A DNA stretch of 56,186 bases. Source: Flavobacteriaceae bacterium. GTDB taxonomy: Bacteria > Bacteroidota > Bacteroidia > Flavobacteriales > Flavobacteriaceae. The notes under the pieces are model-generated. The model was not told the DNA's origin, ran no database searches, and saw only the letters and a program-made list of their open reading frames with translations. Below are positions 7,931-16,563 of this stretch, in pieces. A program made the position numbers and the translations under genes. The stretch is from positions 1-56,186 of the forward strand of contig WUAI01000020.1 of NCBI GenBank assembly GCA_009827225.1, given 5' to 3'. The number at the start of each line of letters is the position of its first letter. Position 1 is the stretch's first letter.

Positions 7931-9226
7931 ATGAGAAATAACGCTAAAAGCATTTTTAACGGTCAGGGACCGGTCGAACACTTCGGGAATTTTTATGCGA
8001 TCGGTTTGAGTTATCAAAAAGCCGATGCTGAAATTCGCGGTCATTTCTCGGTTACCGATCATGCCAGAGAGGCCATTATCGAAACTGCAAAAGAAGAGGG
8101 AATCCCTTCCATTTGTGTGATATCTACATGCAATAGAACAGAATTATATGGCTTTGCCTCTCATCCTTTCCAACTCATAAAGCTTTTGTGCGAGCACACA
8201 GAAGGTACCGTGGAAGAATTTGAAAAAGTTGCCTATATCTACAAAAATGGTAAAGCCGTCTCACATTTATTTCAGGTGGGCACCGGTCTTAATAGTCAGA
8301 TTTTAGGGGATTTTGAGATTATCAGTCAGTTGAGAAAGAGTCTGAAACTATCCAAGAATATGGGCATGCTCAATGCCTACATGGAAAGACTGGGTAATTC
8401 GGTAATCCAGGCCAGTAAGCGCATAAAAAACGAAACCGAGATTTCATCCGGAGCTACTTCCGTAAGCTTTGCAGCTGTACAATATATCTTGCAAAACGTC
8501 TCAGATATCTCAGAAAAAAACATTTTGCTCTTCGGTTTGGGTAAAATAGGAAGAAATACGTGTGAAAACCTCATCAAACATACCCAGAACTCCCACATTA
8601 CCCTGGTGAATCGTACTAAAGTAAAAGCGCAGGAAGTGGCCGGTAAGTTCAATTTACTGGTGAAGGATTTTGCGAATATCCAAAGCGAAATAGCAAACAC
8701 CGACGTCCTCATTGTAGCCACCGGAGCTCATCAACCCACTATCAGTAAGGAATTATTACATCTGAAGAAAGACTTGTTGATCCTGGATCTATCCATTCCG
8801 AAGAATGTTTCGGCGAACGTAACTGAAAATCCCTTCGTAGAACTTGTGCATCTTGATGAGCTGTCGAAGATCACAGATAAAACGCTGGAGCAGCGTACGT
8901 CTCAAATTCCTTTTGCGAATAATATTATCGCAGAAATTGAAGGTGAATTTACCTCCTGGGCAGAAAATCGCAAATTCGCTCCAATGATCAAAGCTCTGAA
9001 AACGAAACTTTCAGAAATAAAGAATAACGAAATCGACCATCAAAGGCGTAAAATATCTGACTTCAACGAACAACAGGCTGAAATCATCAGCAATCGAATC
9101 ATTCAGAAAATCACCACCCAGTTTGCCAACCACTTAAAAGAAGAAGGAAAGGAATCCGAACAAAGTATTCACCTCATCCAACAGGTGTTCCAACTCGAAA
9201 TCGACTCCTATGAGAAAAGTCATTAG
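7931..9226 (+). CDS. hemA: glutamyl-tRNA reductase
   Basis: This enzyme reduces glutamyl-tRNA(Glu) to glutamate-1-semialdehyde with NADPH, the first committed step of the C5 route to heme. The frame is open from an ATG at 7787, but I prefer the ATG at 7931 (431 residues). The family begins shortly before FYAIGLSYQKADAEIRG, and the 48 extra residues are unlike it. The catalytic Cys is in STCNRTELYG (C67), the NADPH-binding Rossmann domain contains FGLGKIGRNTCENL, and a C-terminal dimerisation helix follows. It is the first gene of the hem operon and overlaps hemC by 17 bases. This fixes heme precursor supply as glutamate-derived, since no ALA synthase is seen. Confidence 0.96.
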   Translation: MRNNAKSIFNGQGPVEHFGNFYAIGLSYQKADAEIRGHFSVTDHAREAIIETAKEEGIPSICVISTCNRTELYGFASHPFQLIKLLCEHTEGTVEEFEKVAYIYKNGKAVSHLFQVGTGLNSQILGDFEIISQLRKSLKLSKNMGMLNAYMERLGNSVIQASKRIKNETEISSGATSVSFAAVQYILQNVSDISEKNILLFGLGKIGRNTCENLIKHTQNSHITLVNRTKVKAQEVAGKFNLLVKDFANIQSEIANTDVLIVATGAHQPTISKELLHLKKDLLILDLSIPKNVSANVTENPFVELVHLDELSKITDKTLEQRTSQIPFANNIIAEIEGEFTSWAENRKFAPMIKALKTKLSEIKNNEIDHQRRKISDFNEQQAEIISNRIIQKITTQFANHLKEEGKESEQSIHLIQQVFQLEIDSYEKSH

Positions 9227-10118
9227 GATTGGCACCAGGGACAGCGAGTTGGCACTCTGGCAGGCTCGTACGGTAGCCGATCTGTTAAAATCACAAGGAT
9301 ACGACAGTGAATTGGTTCCTGTAAAGTCGCAGGGAGACCTTCAGTTGGACAAACCATTGTATGAATTGGGAATCACCGGAATATTTACCAAATCTCTGGA
9401 TTTAGCCATGCTTAATGGTGATGTGGACATTGCCGTACACAGTTTAAAAGATGTCCCCACGCTACTTCCAAAAGGAATTGTTCAGACTGCCGTGCTTAAA
9501 AGGGCGTCGAGTCTGGACGTATTAGTTTATAATGATAACTTAGACCTGGATACTCCGGGAAATATCGCAACGGGCAGTTTAAGACGAAAAGCCCAATGGC
9601 TGAATCGCTATCCACAACACGAAGTGGTGGGTTTACGTGGCAACGTAAACACGAGATTGAAAAAGCTCGGGGATAGCGAATGGAAAGGCGCCATTTTTGC
9701 CAAGGCCGGACTCGAACGTATTGGCCTATTACCCGATTCTCACATCGCATTGGAATGGATGATTCCAGCACCAGCGCAAGGTGCCATGGCCATAGTCGCC
9801 CTTGCAAACGATGAATTATCAATAGAAGCGACCCAACGATTGAACGATTCTGAATCTGAAATTTGCACCACCGTAGAACGTGAATTTTTAAGAACATTAG
9901 AGGGCGGATGTACCGCTCCTATTGGAGCTATCGCTACTATTTCCGATAACCTAATTCGATTAGAAGGAGTCTTGCTTTCTTTAGATGGAAAGCAAAAAAT
10001 TGAAATTTCTGAAGAGACTTCACTGAATAACCGGAGGAACTTTGGAATGTTATGTGCCGAGAAAGTGCTGAATTCCGGAGGTAAGGAATTGATGAATCAA
10101 ATTCGAACCGAAATATGA
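9210..10118 (+). CDS. hemC: porphobilinogen deaminase (hydroxymethylbilane synthase)
   Basis: This cytoplasmic enzyme joins four porphobilinogen units into hydroxymethylbilane. The 302-residue protein shows the catalytic Asp in HSLKDVPT (D81), the arginine-rich GSLRRKAQW and GLRGNVNTRL segments that bind substrate carboxylates, and C234 in EGGCTAPIGA, which carries the dipyrromethane cofactor. All are intact and the length is normal. It overlaps hemA upstream and shares an ATGA stop/start overlap with hemD downstream, so translation is coupled. Confidence 0.97.
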   Translation: MRKVIRIGTRDSELALWQARTVADLLKSQGYDSELVPVKSQGDLQLDKPLYELGITGIFTKSLDLAMLNGDVDIAVHSLKDVPTLLPKGIVQTAVLKRASSLDVLVYNDNLDLDTPGNIATGSLRRKAQWLNRYPQHEVVGLRGNVNTRLKKLGDSEWKGAIFAKAGLERIGLLPDSHIALEWMIPAPAQGAMAIVALANDELSIEATQRLNDSESEICTTVEREFLRTLEGGCTAPIGAIATISDNLIRLEGVLLSLDGKQKIEISEETSLNNRRNFGMLCAEKVLNSGGKELMNQIRTEI

Positions 10119-10780
10119 GAGTGCTTTCCACAAAAAAATTGACGCTCGCCCAAAAAGAGTTATTGCTCAATTCAGGCCTTTCTTTCGTGGAATATGATGC
10201 TCTTTCCGTCCAATTTTTGCCTTTTATGATTCCGGAAAACGCATCTAATGCCATCTTCACGAGTGGCCATGCCGTGGATGCAGTTTTTAGTGAAAAAACG
10301 AGCCCTCGACCTTCATTTGATCTAGTTTTCTGCGTTGGTCCCAAGACAAAGCAAAAATTGGAAGATTTTGGGCAAAAAGTGACTAAAATGGCTAAAAATA
10401 GCGAGGAACTAGGCAATTTTTTAGCAAAAAACTACAAAAATGAGTCTTTTTCTTATTTCTGTGGACAAGAACGTAGAGAAGAACTCCCTAATGTTCTAAA
10501 ATCATCAAAAAACTCAATTTTTGAGGTAAAAACGTACAAAACGATACCAAATTTGGTAAAATTTGATCAAAAATGGGATGGAATTCTGTTCTTTAGTCCG
10601 AGAGGAATTCAAAGCTATTTGGCAAAAAACTCTTTGGAAGATTCAATGGCCGTTGTCATCGGTGAAACGACCGTTTCAGAAATAAAAAAACATACAGAAA
10701 ACTATGTGATGGCAAATTCCACCACCGTGGAAAGCGTGATCGCAAAAGCTGCTAAAACATTATTACATGTCTCAAATTAA
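10115..10780 (+). CDS. hemD: uroporphyrinogen-III synthase
   Basis: This 221-residue protein occupies the hemD position between hemC and hemE. It should close hydroxymethylbilane to uroporphyrinogen III while inverting ring D. HemD is poorly conserved, so the assignment rests on the context plus recognisable pieces: [13 protein letters not shown] near 46, [15 protein letters not shown], the two-domain length, and [13 protein letters not shown] near 155 followed by [12 protein letters not shown]. The start overlaps hemC by four bases (ATGA) and the end overlaps hemE by 14. The gene is rich in runs of A and T compared with hemC and hemE. Confidence 0.88.
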   Translation: MRVLSTKKLTLAQKELLLNSGLSFVEYDALSVQFLPFMIPENASNAIFTSGHAVDAVFSEKTSPRPSFDLVFCVGPKTKQKLEDFGQKVTKMAKNSEELGNFLAKNYKNESFSYFCGQERREELPNVLKSSKNSIFEVKTYKTIPNLVKFDQKWDGILFFSPRGIQSYLAKNSLEDSMAVVIGETTVSEIKKHTENYVMANSTTVESVIAKAAKTLLHVSN

Positions 10781-11798
10781 AAACGATCTTTTTCTTCGTG
10801 CTTTAAGGGGTGAATCTGTGCAAAGACCACCGGTTTGGATGATGCGCCAAGCGGGTAGATACTTGCCTGAATTCATGGAGATCAAGGAAAAATATGATTT
10901 TTTTACCCGCTGCAGAACTCCCGAGCTGGCCAGTGAAATTACTGTACAGCCTATTCGCAGATACGGAATGGACGCGGCCATCTTATTTAGCGATATCCTG
11001 GTGATTCCTCAGGCGATGAACATTGAGGTCGAAATGAAACCAAATTTCGGACCCTGGCTTCCGGATCCCATACGCGAACCTAAGGATCTCGAACGGGTCG
11101 TAGTTCCGGATATTAATGATTCGCTTGGGTATGTGATGGACGCTATTAAAATGACGAAGGAAAAGTTAAATGATGAAATTCCACTTATTGGTTTTGCCGG
11201 CAGTCCCTGGACCATTCTTTGTTATTGCGTTCAAGGGCAGGGAAGTAAAAATTTCGACAAAGCAAAGGAATTCTGTTTTACTGAACCCGAGGCTGCTCAT
11301 GCCCTCCTGCAAAAAATAACGGATACAACCATTCTTTACCTGAAAGAAAAGGTGAAGGCCGGAGTAAACGCAGTTCAGGTATTTGATAGTTGGGGCGGTA
11401 TGCTATCACCAACAGATTATCAAGAGTTTAGTTGGCAGTATATCCAGCAAATTGTGGACGCCTTGAAGCATGAAACACATGTAATAGTATTTGGCAAAGG
11501 ATGCTGGTTTGCTCTAAACGTGATGGCTCAAAGTGGAGCCTCGGCCTTGGGTGTGGATTGGACCTGCTCAGCCAGGAATGCAAGATATTTAAGCGGAGGA
11601 AACATTACATTACAAGGGAATTTCGATCCTAGCAGATTGTTTAGTCCTCCTTCGGAAATAACAAAAATGGTCACTCAAATGATTCGTGAATTTGGGAAAG
11701 ACCGATATATTGTGAACCTCGGGCACGGAATTCTACCGAATATCCCACTTGAGAACGTAGAAGCATTTATCAATGCTGTGAAAGATTATAAAGAATAA
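10767..11798 (+). CDS. hemE: uroporphyrinogen decarboxylase
   Basis: This cytoplasmic enzyme removes four acetate carboxyl groups from uroporphyrinogen III to give coproporphyrinogen III. The 343-residue protein has the N-terminal signature [17 protein letters not shown] (residues 20-36), the catalytic Asp in LFSDILVIP (D76), GFAGSPWTI, and the C-terminal [15 protein letters not shown]. The length is normal. It overlaps hemD and the next gene (DUF6973) by 14 bases and one base. Confidence 0.97.
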   Translation: MSQIKNDLFLRALRGESVQRPPVWMMRQAGRYLPEFMEIKEKYDFFTRCRTPELASEITVQPIRRYGMDAAILFSDILVIPQAMNIEVEMKPNFGPWLPDPIREPKDLERVVVPDINDSLGYVMDAIKMTKEKLNDEIPLIGFAGSPWTILCYCVQGQGSKNFDKAKEFCFTEPEAAHALLQKITDTTILYLKEKVKAGVNAVQVFDSWGGMLSPTDYQEFSWQYIQQIVDALKHETHVIVFGKGCWFALNVMAQSGASALGVDWTCSARNARYLSGGNITLQGNFDPSRLFSPPSEITKMVTQMIREFGKDRYIVNLGHGILPNIPLENVEAFINAVKDYKE

Positions 11799-12286
11799 TG
11801 AACTTCTGGTCTCGTATATGGAAATTGAGTCCCGGTCAATTAATAAAACTTGGCATTCTATTCTTGAGTCGACCGTTCTTAATCCGTCCTACGCTGAAGG
11901 CCACCAGGGAAACTATGAGTATTTGTAATGAATTATTTGGAAATGCCCATCACGGACGAAATAAGGAAAATGCATTCCGGCATGCACTATGGAATTATAA
12001 AATTTCAGAAGCTGTGAACAAAAAATTAAAAAATGACCAAAAATCGGTGAAATGGACCGAAAAAGTGACCAATTTATACGAAAACGTGACAAAAAATGCT
12101 CCAAATGATCAAAAAATGGACATTTTAAATAATAGAATTGGAAGGAATATCTTTTTAAACCGAAAGTTTAAAAATGAAGCAAAATTGATCGATTTTCTAG
12201 AAGAAATGATAAAAAATGCACTGAAAATTGACGAAAATGGTCATTTTCCGGAAATTTCTGAATATTTAATTTATATCAACGAATAA
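11798..12286 (+). CDS. DUF6973 domain protein embedded in heme operon
   Basis: This 162-residue protein has no established function. It contains the segment GNAHHGRNKENAFRHALWNYKI (about 47-68), rich in His, Asn and Arg, which matches the DUF6973 family as I recall it. A short hydrophobic N-terminus (LIKLGILFLSRPFLI) could be a membrane contact. The middle is very rich in Lys and Asn, and its DNA is unusually full of A-runs. It is coupled at both ends (TAATG with hemE, TAATG with the EI24-like gene), which means it belongs to the heme transcript. Conserved histidines could point to metal or heme binding or to hydrolase activity, but this is speculation. Confidence 0.7.
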   Translation: MNFWSRIWKLSPGQLIKLGILFLSRPFLIRPTLKATRETMSICNELFGNAHHGRNKENAFRHALWNYKISEAVNKKLKNDQKSVKWTEKVTNLYENVTKNAPNDQKMDILNNRIGRNIFLNRKFKNEAKLIDFLEEMIKNALKIDENGHFPEISEYLIYINE

Positions 12287-13065
12287 TGTTCAAAAATATA
12301 TTCAGAGGGCTCAAAGCTTATGGCGGCACTTTCAAATTAATTGGAGAATTGGGGCTATGGAAATATTTTGGCATCCCAATTCTAATAAGCATTATTACGG
12401 CAGCACTCATCGGTTTTGCGGCTTATGCGTGGAGTGATAATATCGGCGCATTTATTTCGAAAGCCTGGGTATGGGAATGGGGTTCGGAAACTTTTCGAGC
12501 AATTAGCGATGTTGTAGGTGGAATTTTAGTGGTCGTAGTTGGTCTCATTCTGTATAAGCATATCATATTGGCGTTGAGTGCACCGTTTATGAGTCCTGTT
12601 TCTGAAAAGATAGAAGCACATTTATTGGGTCAAAAACTTGAACATCGAAATACAGGGTTCTGGGCTCAGCTCTGGCGAGGTGTGCGAATCAATGGTCGGA
12701 ACCTGATCATGGAATTGTTCTTATCGGTTCCTATTATAATCTTTGGATTCATCCCGGTAATCGGTTTTCTGTCTACCATTCTTCTGTTCCTTGTCCAATC
12801 GTATTATGCAGGGTTTGGGAATATGGATTACACCCTGGAACGCCATTTTGAGGTGACCAAAAGTGTCCGGTTTGTAAAAAACTATAGCGGTGTGGCCATA
12901 GGGAATGGGATGGTCTTCATGCTCATGCTCCTTGTTCCGGTGATTGGAATCATTTTAGTGCTACCGCTATCGGTGACTGCCGCAAGTACGGAAACCGTAA
13001 GATTATTGAAAGAATCAAATTCGTTAACCATAACAGAAATTAAACAAGAAAGTAGTGAAGGATAA
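12286..13065 (+). CDS. EI24/CysZ-like integral membrane protein
   Basis: This 259-residue polytopic membrane protein has about five to six hydrophobic segments (near residues 27-50, 75-100, 150-175 and 200-230). The pattern VGLILYKHIILALSAPFMSPVSEKIEAHLLG, followed by a GNMDYTLERH loop, is typical of the EI24 domain family, which includes CysZ sulfate permeases. No cysteine-synthesis genes are nearby. Its place inside a heme operon, overlapping hemF by 11 bases and DUF6973 by one, suggests a role in heme or precursor handling at the membrane, but this is inference. Confidence 0.75.
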   Translation: MFKNIFRGLKAYGGTFKLIGELGLWKYFGIPILISIITAALIGFAAYAWSDNIGAFISKAWVWEWGSETFRAISDVVGGILVVVVGLILYKHIILALSAPFMSPVSEKIEAHLLGQKLEHRNTGFWAQLWRGVRINGRNLIMELFLSVPIIIFGFIPVIGFLSTILLFLVQSYYAGFGNMDYTLERHFEVTKSVRFVKNYSGVAIGNGMVFMLMLLVPVIGIILVLPLSVTAASTETVRLLKESNSLTITEIKQESSEG

Positions 13066-13960
13066 ATTTGTAGCTTATATCAGAAATCTGCAAGATCAAA
13101 TTACGCAATCCCTCGAATCGGCCGATGGAGAGGCTAAGTTTAGAGAGGATCATTGGGAACGCCCCGGTGGTGGCGGTGGCAGAACCAGGGTCATTGAAAA
13201 TGGTAAAGTTTTCGAAAAAGGAGGAGTCAACATAAGCGAAGTGCACGGGGAGCTACCGGAATCCATGCAGCAATATTTCGGGGTGACCGATGCGAATTTC
13301 TTCGCATGTGGATTGAGTTTGGTAATCCACCCAAAGAGTCCGATGGTCCCTACCGTACATGCCAACTGGAGATATTTCGAACTCTACGATTCCAACGGGA
13401 ATGTTTCCACCCAATGGTTTGGTGGAGGGCAGGATCTTACTCCCTACTATTTATTTGAAGAAGACGCAATTCATTTTCACAATGTTTGCAAGCTTGCCTG
13501 CGAACGTCATAATCCTGAGTTCTACCCACTTTATAAAGAAAAATGCGACGAGTATTTCCATAATTCACATCGTGGTGAAGCAAGGGGAATCGGCGGATTG
13601 TTTTTCGATTATCTCAAACCCAATCAGGAGATGAGTTTGGAACAATGGTACGATTTTGTAACCGGCGTCGGAAATAGCTTTCTGGATGCCTACGTCCCCA
13701 TAGTAGAAAAGAGAAAGGCGTTAAAGTACACGCAAAAACAACGTGATTGGCAGGAGGTAAGGCGAGGGCGTTATGTAGAATTTAACCTGGTTCATGACAA
13801 AGGAACTCTATTCGGATTGAAAACCAATGGAAGGATAGAAAGCATATTGATGAGCCTGCCTCCTCATGTGCAATGGCATTATGATTATCATCCCGAACCA
13901 GGCACCGATGAAGAGAAATTAGTCAATGTTTTAAAGAATCCCAGAGATTGGGTTAACTAA
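13055..13960 (+). CDS. hemF: oxygen-dependent coproporphyrinogen III oxidase
   Basis: This enzyme converts coproporphyrinogen III to protoporphyrinogen IX using O2. The 301-residue protein has the HemF patterns WERPGGGGGRTRV near the N-terminus, VHANWRYFEL, WFGGGQDLTPYYLFEEDA, GIGGLFFDYL, RRGRYVEFNLVHDKGT and GRIESILMSLPP. The start codon is GTG at 13055, within the end of the EI24-like gene. The absence of a nearby hemN and the presence of the oxygen-dependent form indicate an aerobic way of life. hemB follows after six bases. Confidence 0.96.
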   Translation: MKDKFVAYIRNLQDQITQSLESADGEAKFREDHWERPGGGGGRTRVIENGKVFEKGGVNISEVHGELPESMQQYFGVTDANFFACGLSLVIHPKSPMVPTVHANWRYFELYDSNGNVSTQWFGGGQDLTPYYLFEEDAIHFHNVCKLACERHNPEFYPLYKEKCDEYFHNSHRGEARGIGGLFFDYLKPNQEMSLEQWYDFVTGVGNSFLDAYVPIVEKRKALKYTQKQRDWQEVRRGRYVEFNLVHDKGTLFGLKTNGRIESILMSLPPHVQWHYDYHPEPGTDEEKLVNVLKNPRDWVN

Positions 13961-13966
13961 TAATTT

Positions 13967-14941
13967 ATGTATCCATTAAGAAGAAATCGCCGACTCAGAT
14001 CTTCAGAATCTATAAGAAGTCTTGTAAGGGAAACCATTATCAGTCCCAACGATTTTTTAGTGCCACTGTTTGTAGTTGAAGGAAAGAGCACCAAAGAGGA
14101 AATCCCATCCATGCCCGGATATTTTCGATTCAGCCTGGATTTACTTTCTGCGGAAGTAAAACAATTATGGTCTCTTGGGTTAAAGTCGGTTCTACTGTTC
14201 GTAAAAGTGCCTGATGAGTTAAAGGACAATTCCGGAAAGGAAGCCTTAAATGCAGACGGACTCATGCAAAGAGCGATCAAAACCATAAAAGATGCTTGCC
14301 CGGAAATGTTGGTCATGACGGACGTGGCATTAGACCCTTATTCTAGTTACGGCCATGATGGTATTGTTGAAAACGGACAAATTATCAATGATGAAACCAT
14401 TGATGTCCTGGCAGAAATGTCGGTTTCCCACGCCAAAGCGGGAGCCGATTTTGTAGCCCCCAGTGATATGATGGACGGAAGAATACTCGCCATTCGTGAA
14501 GCCCTGGAAGACGAAGGGTTTGTCAATACCGGAATTATGAGCTACAGTGCAAAATATGCTTCAGCTTTCTATGGACCATTCAGAGACGCTTTGGATTCAG
14601 CGCCGGGATTCGGCGACAAGAAAACCTACCAAATGGATCCTGCTAATCGGGATGAAGCCATACGAGAGACCGAAATGGACATCGACGAAGGAGCGGATAT
14701 TGTGATGGTAAAACCGGGATTGTGCTACCTGGATATTGTTCGGGAAATCCGCAATTCTGTAGAAGTCCCTGTTGCGGTTTACCAGGTGAGTGGTGAATAT
14801 GCCATGCTGAAAGCCGCTGCAGAAAAAGGATGGTTGGACCACGATGCCGTTATGATGGAGCAAATAATCGCAATTAAAAGAGCGGGTGCTCATATTATTG
14901 CAAGTTATTTTGCTAAAGATGTGGTAAAATTAATTTCATAA
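13967..14941 (+). CDS. hemB: delta-aminolevulinic acid dehydratase (porphobilinogen synthase)
   Basis: This enzyme condenses two 5-aminolevulinate molecules to porphobilinogen. The 324-residue protein carries both Schiff-base lysines, K196 in SYSAKYASAFYGPF and K249 in VMVKPG. The metal-site segment reads ALDPYSSYGHDG and lacks the three cysteines of zinc-dependent enzymes, so this is a magnesium-type or metal-independent form. It is the last gene of the heme operon, six bases after hemF. Confidence 0.97.
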   Translation: MYPLRRNRRLRSSESIRSLVRETIISPNDFLVPLFVVEGKSTKEEIPSMPGYFRFSLDLLSAEVKQLWSLGLKSVLLFVKVPDELKDNSGKEALNADGLMQRAIKTIKDACPEMLVMTDVALDPYSSYGHDGIVENGQIINDETIDVLAEMSVSHAKAGADFVAPSDMMDGRILAIREALEDEGFVNTGIMSYSAKYASAFYGPFRDALDSAPGFGDKKTYQMDPANRDEAIRETEMDIDEGADIVMVKPGLCYLDIVREIRNSVEVPVAVYQVSGEYAMLKAAAEKGWLDHDAVMMEQIIAIKRAGAHIIASYFAKDVVKLIS

Positions 14942-14992
14942 CATTCGGCAGATGTATTCAGTAAAATTTTAACTTGTAACAAATTTGGCTGA

Positions 14993-16081
14993 ATGACCCT
15001 TTTAATCGTTTACGCGCTTTTATCAATCTTCTTTTCTTTTCTCTGTTCTATACTCGAAGCTGCGTTACTAAGCTTCACGCCTACCTTTCTTAAGGTAAAA
15101 GAACAAGAAGGAAAAGGCTATGCGAAAGTTTTAACCAACTTAAAAAAGGATATCGATAAACCACTTATCGCCATTCTTACGGTGAATACCATTGCCCATA
15201 CGGTTGGTGCCATCCTTGTGGGAGTGCAAGCCGAAAAATTACCTTACAAGGTTGAAATTTGGGGAGTGAATATAGTGGGGATCGTTTCCGCTATCATGAC
15301 CTTATTGATACTTGTTGTTTCTGAAATAATTCCCAAAACCATTGGTGCTACCTATTGGAAAATTATGGGGAAATTTACGGCCTTAAGTTTACGAGCTATC
15401 ATGTTCCCGCTAAAATATACAGGGATTTTGTGGTTGCTCACTTTAACTACCAAACTTATCGGAAAATCGGCACATGTTTCCAGTTTGAGTAGGGAAGAAT
15501 TTATTGCCATGACCACAACCGCGCAGGAGGAAGGTGTTTTTGAGGACAATGAAAGCGAGGTGATTAAAAACCTGTTGATCTTTAAATCGGTGGAAGCCAA
15601 GGATGTAATGACACCCTTTCCTGTAGTTATTATGGAAGAAGAATCGACCACCTTGCAGGACTTTTATGAGCAACACAAGAACCTACGTTTTTCCAGAATT
15701 CCGATATATAAAGACAAGACCCATAACATCACAGGATTTGTTCTGAAGGACGACATACTGGAGGAAATTGTAGAGGACCATGGTGGTAAGATGTTGAGTA
15801 ATATCAAAAGGGAAATTTTCGTAGTACAAGCACAAAAACCAATCCCCGAATTATTTGATGTATTTATAAAACAACGCGGTCACATTGCTTTAGTAGTGGA
15901 TGACTTCGGAAATACGATTGGAATCGTTACCATGGAAGACATCATTGAAACTTTGCTGGGACTGGAAATCATGGATGAAAGTGATACCGTCCCTGACATG
16001 CAACTGCAGGCAAGAAAGAATTGGGAGCGAAGAGCACGGAGGATGGGCATCGAACTGAAGGACGAAGATAGCGACGAATGA
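14993..16081 (+). CDS. CNNM/CorC-HlyC family transport-associated protein with CBS pair
   Basis: This 362-residue protein has an N-terminal CNNM transmembrane domain (about residues 1-160, three to four helices) and a CBS pair (about 200-330: VMTPFPVVIMEEES, RIPIYKDKTHNITGFVLKDDI, FGNTIGIVTMEDIIETLLG). CNNM proteins are linked to Mg2+ or Co2+ export and the older name is hemolysin-like. The C-terminal CorC_HlyC transporter-associated domain seems absent, so the protein ends soon after the CBS pair. It overlaps the methyltransferase gene by four bases. Confidence 0.88.
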   Translation: MTLLIVYALLSIFFSFLCSILEAALLSFTPTFLKVKEQEGKGYAKVLTNLKKDIDKPLIAILTVNTIAHTVGAILVGVQAEKLPYKVEIWGVNIVGIVSAIMTLLILVVSEIIPKTIGATYWKIMGKFTALSLRAIMFPLKYTGILWLLTLTTKLIGKSAHVSSLSREEFIAMTTTAQEEGVFEDNESEVIKNLLIFKSVEAKDVMTPFPVVIMEEESTTLQDFYEQHKNLRFSRIPIYKDKTHNITGFVLKDDILEEIVEDHGGKMLSNIKREIFVVQAQKPIPELFDVFIKQRGHIALVVDDFGNTIGIVTMEDIIETLLGLEIMDESDTVPDMQLQARKNWERRARRMGIELKDEDSDE

Positions 16082-16554
16082 TGGAAAGCGCTTATATAGC
16101 AACGCCTATTGGAATTTTGGAAATTTCGGGCGATTCTAACGGCATTGGATCGATTCGGTTCTGTGACGACCCCATAGCGACTTCTGAAATGATACCCGAA
16201 GTTCTGTTGGATGCCGTAACTCAGATAAAAGAGTATTTCAGTAATAAAAGAAAGATATTTGAGTTACCATTAAACCCGGACGGAACCTCTTTTCAGAAAA
16301 CAGTATGGCAAAAGTTGTTGGAGATACCCTATGGAAAAACCGCTTCCTATCAACAACTTGCAAATACACTGGGAGACCCAAAGGTGATCAGGGCAGCGGC
16401 CTCCGCCAATGGTAAAAACCCCATTTCTATCGTTATTCCATGCCATAGGGTAGTTGGAACCGACGGTTCTTTAACAGGATATGCAGGTGGCCTCCATCGC
16501 AAAAAATGGTTGCTGGAACATGAAAGTGGTATAATACAAGGTGAATTATTTTAA
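16078..16554 (+). CDS. methylated-DNA--[protein]-cysteine S-methyltransferase
   Basis: This suicide enzyme transfers the methyl group from O6-methylguanine (or O4-methylthymine) to its own cysteine. The active site is IVIPCHRVVG with C122. The helix-turn-helix region reads FQKTVWQKLLEIPYGKTASYQQLA, and the C-terminus YAGGLHRKKWLLEHE is typical. At 158 residues it is the short Ogt type without the Ada N-terminal domain. The start is ATGATG, and either Met could be used. The first overlaps the CNNM stop codon. Confidence 0.94.
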   Translation: MMESAYIATPIGILEISGDSNGIGSIRFCDDPIATSEMIPEVLLDAVTQIKEYFSNKRKIFELPLNPDGTSFQKTVWQKLLEIPYGKTASYQQLANTLGDPKVIRAAASANGKNPISIVIPCHRVVGTDGSLTGYAGGLHRKKWLLEHESGIIQGELF

Positions 16555-16563
16555 AATATAGAT

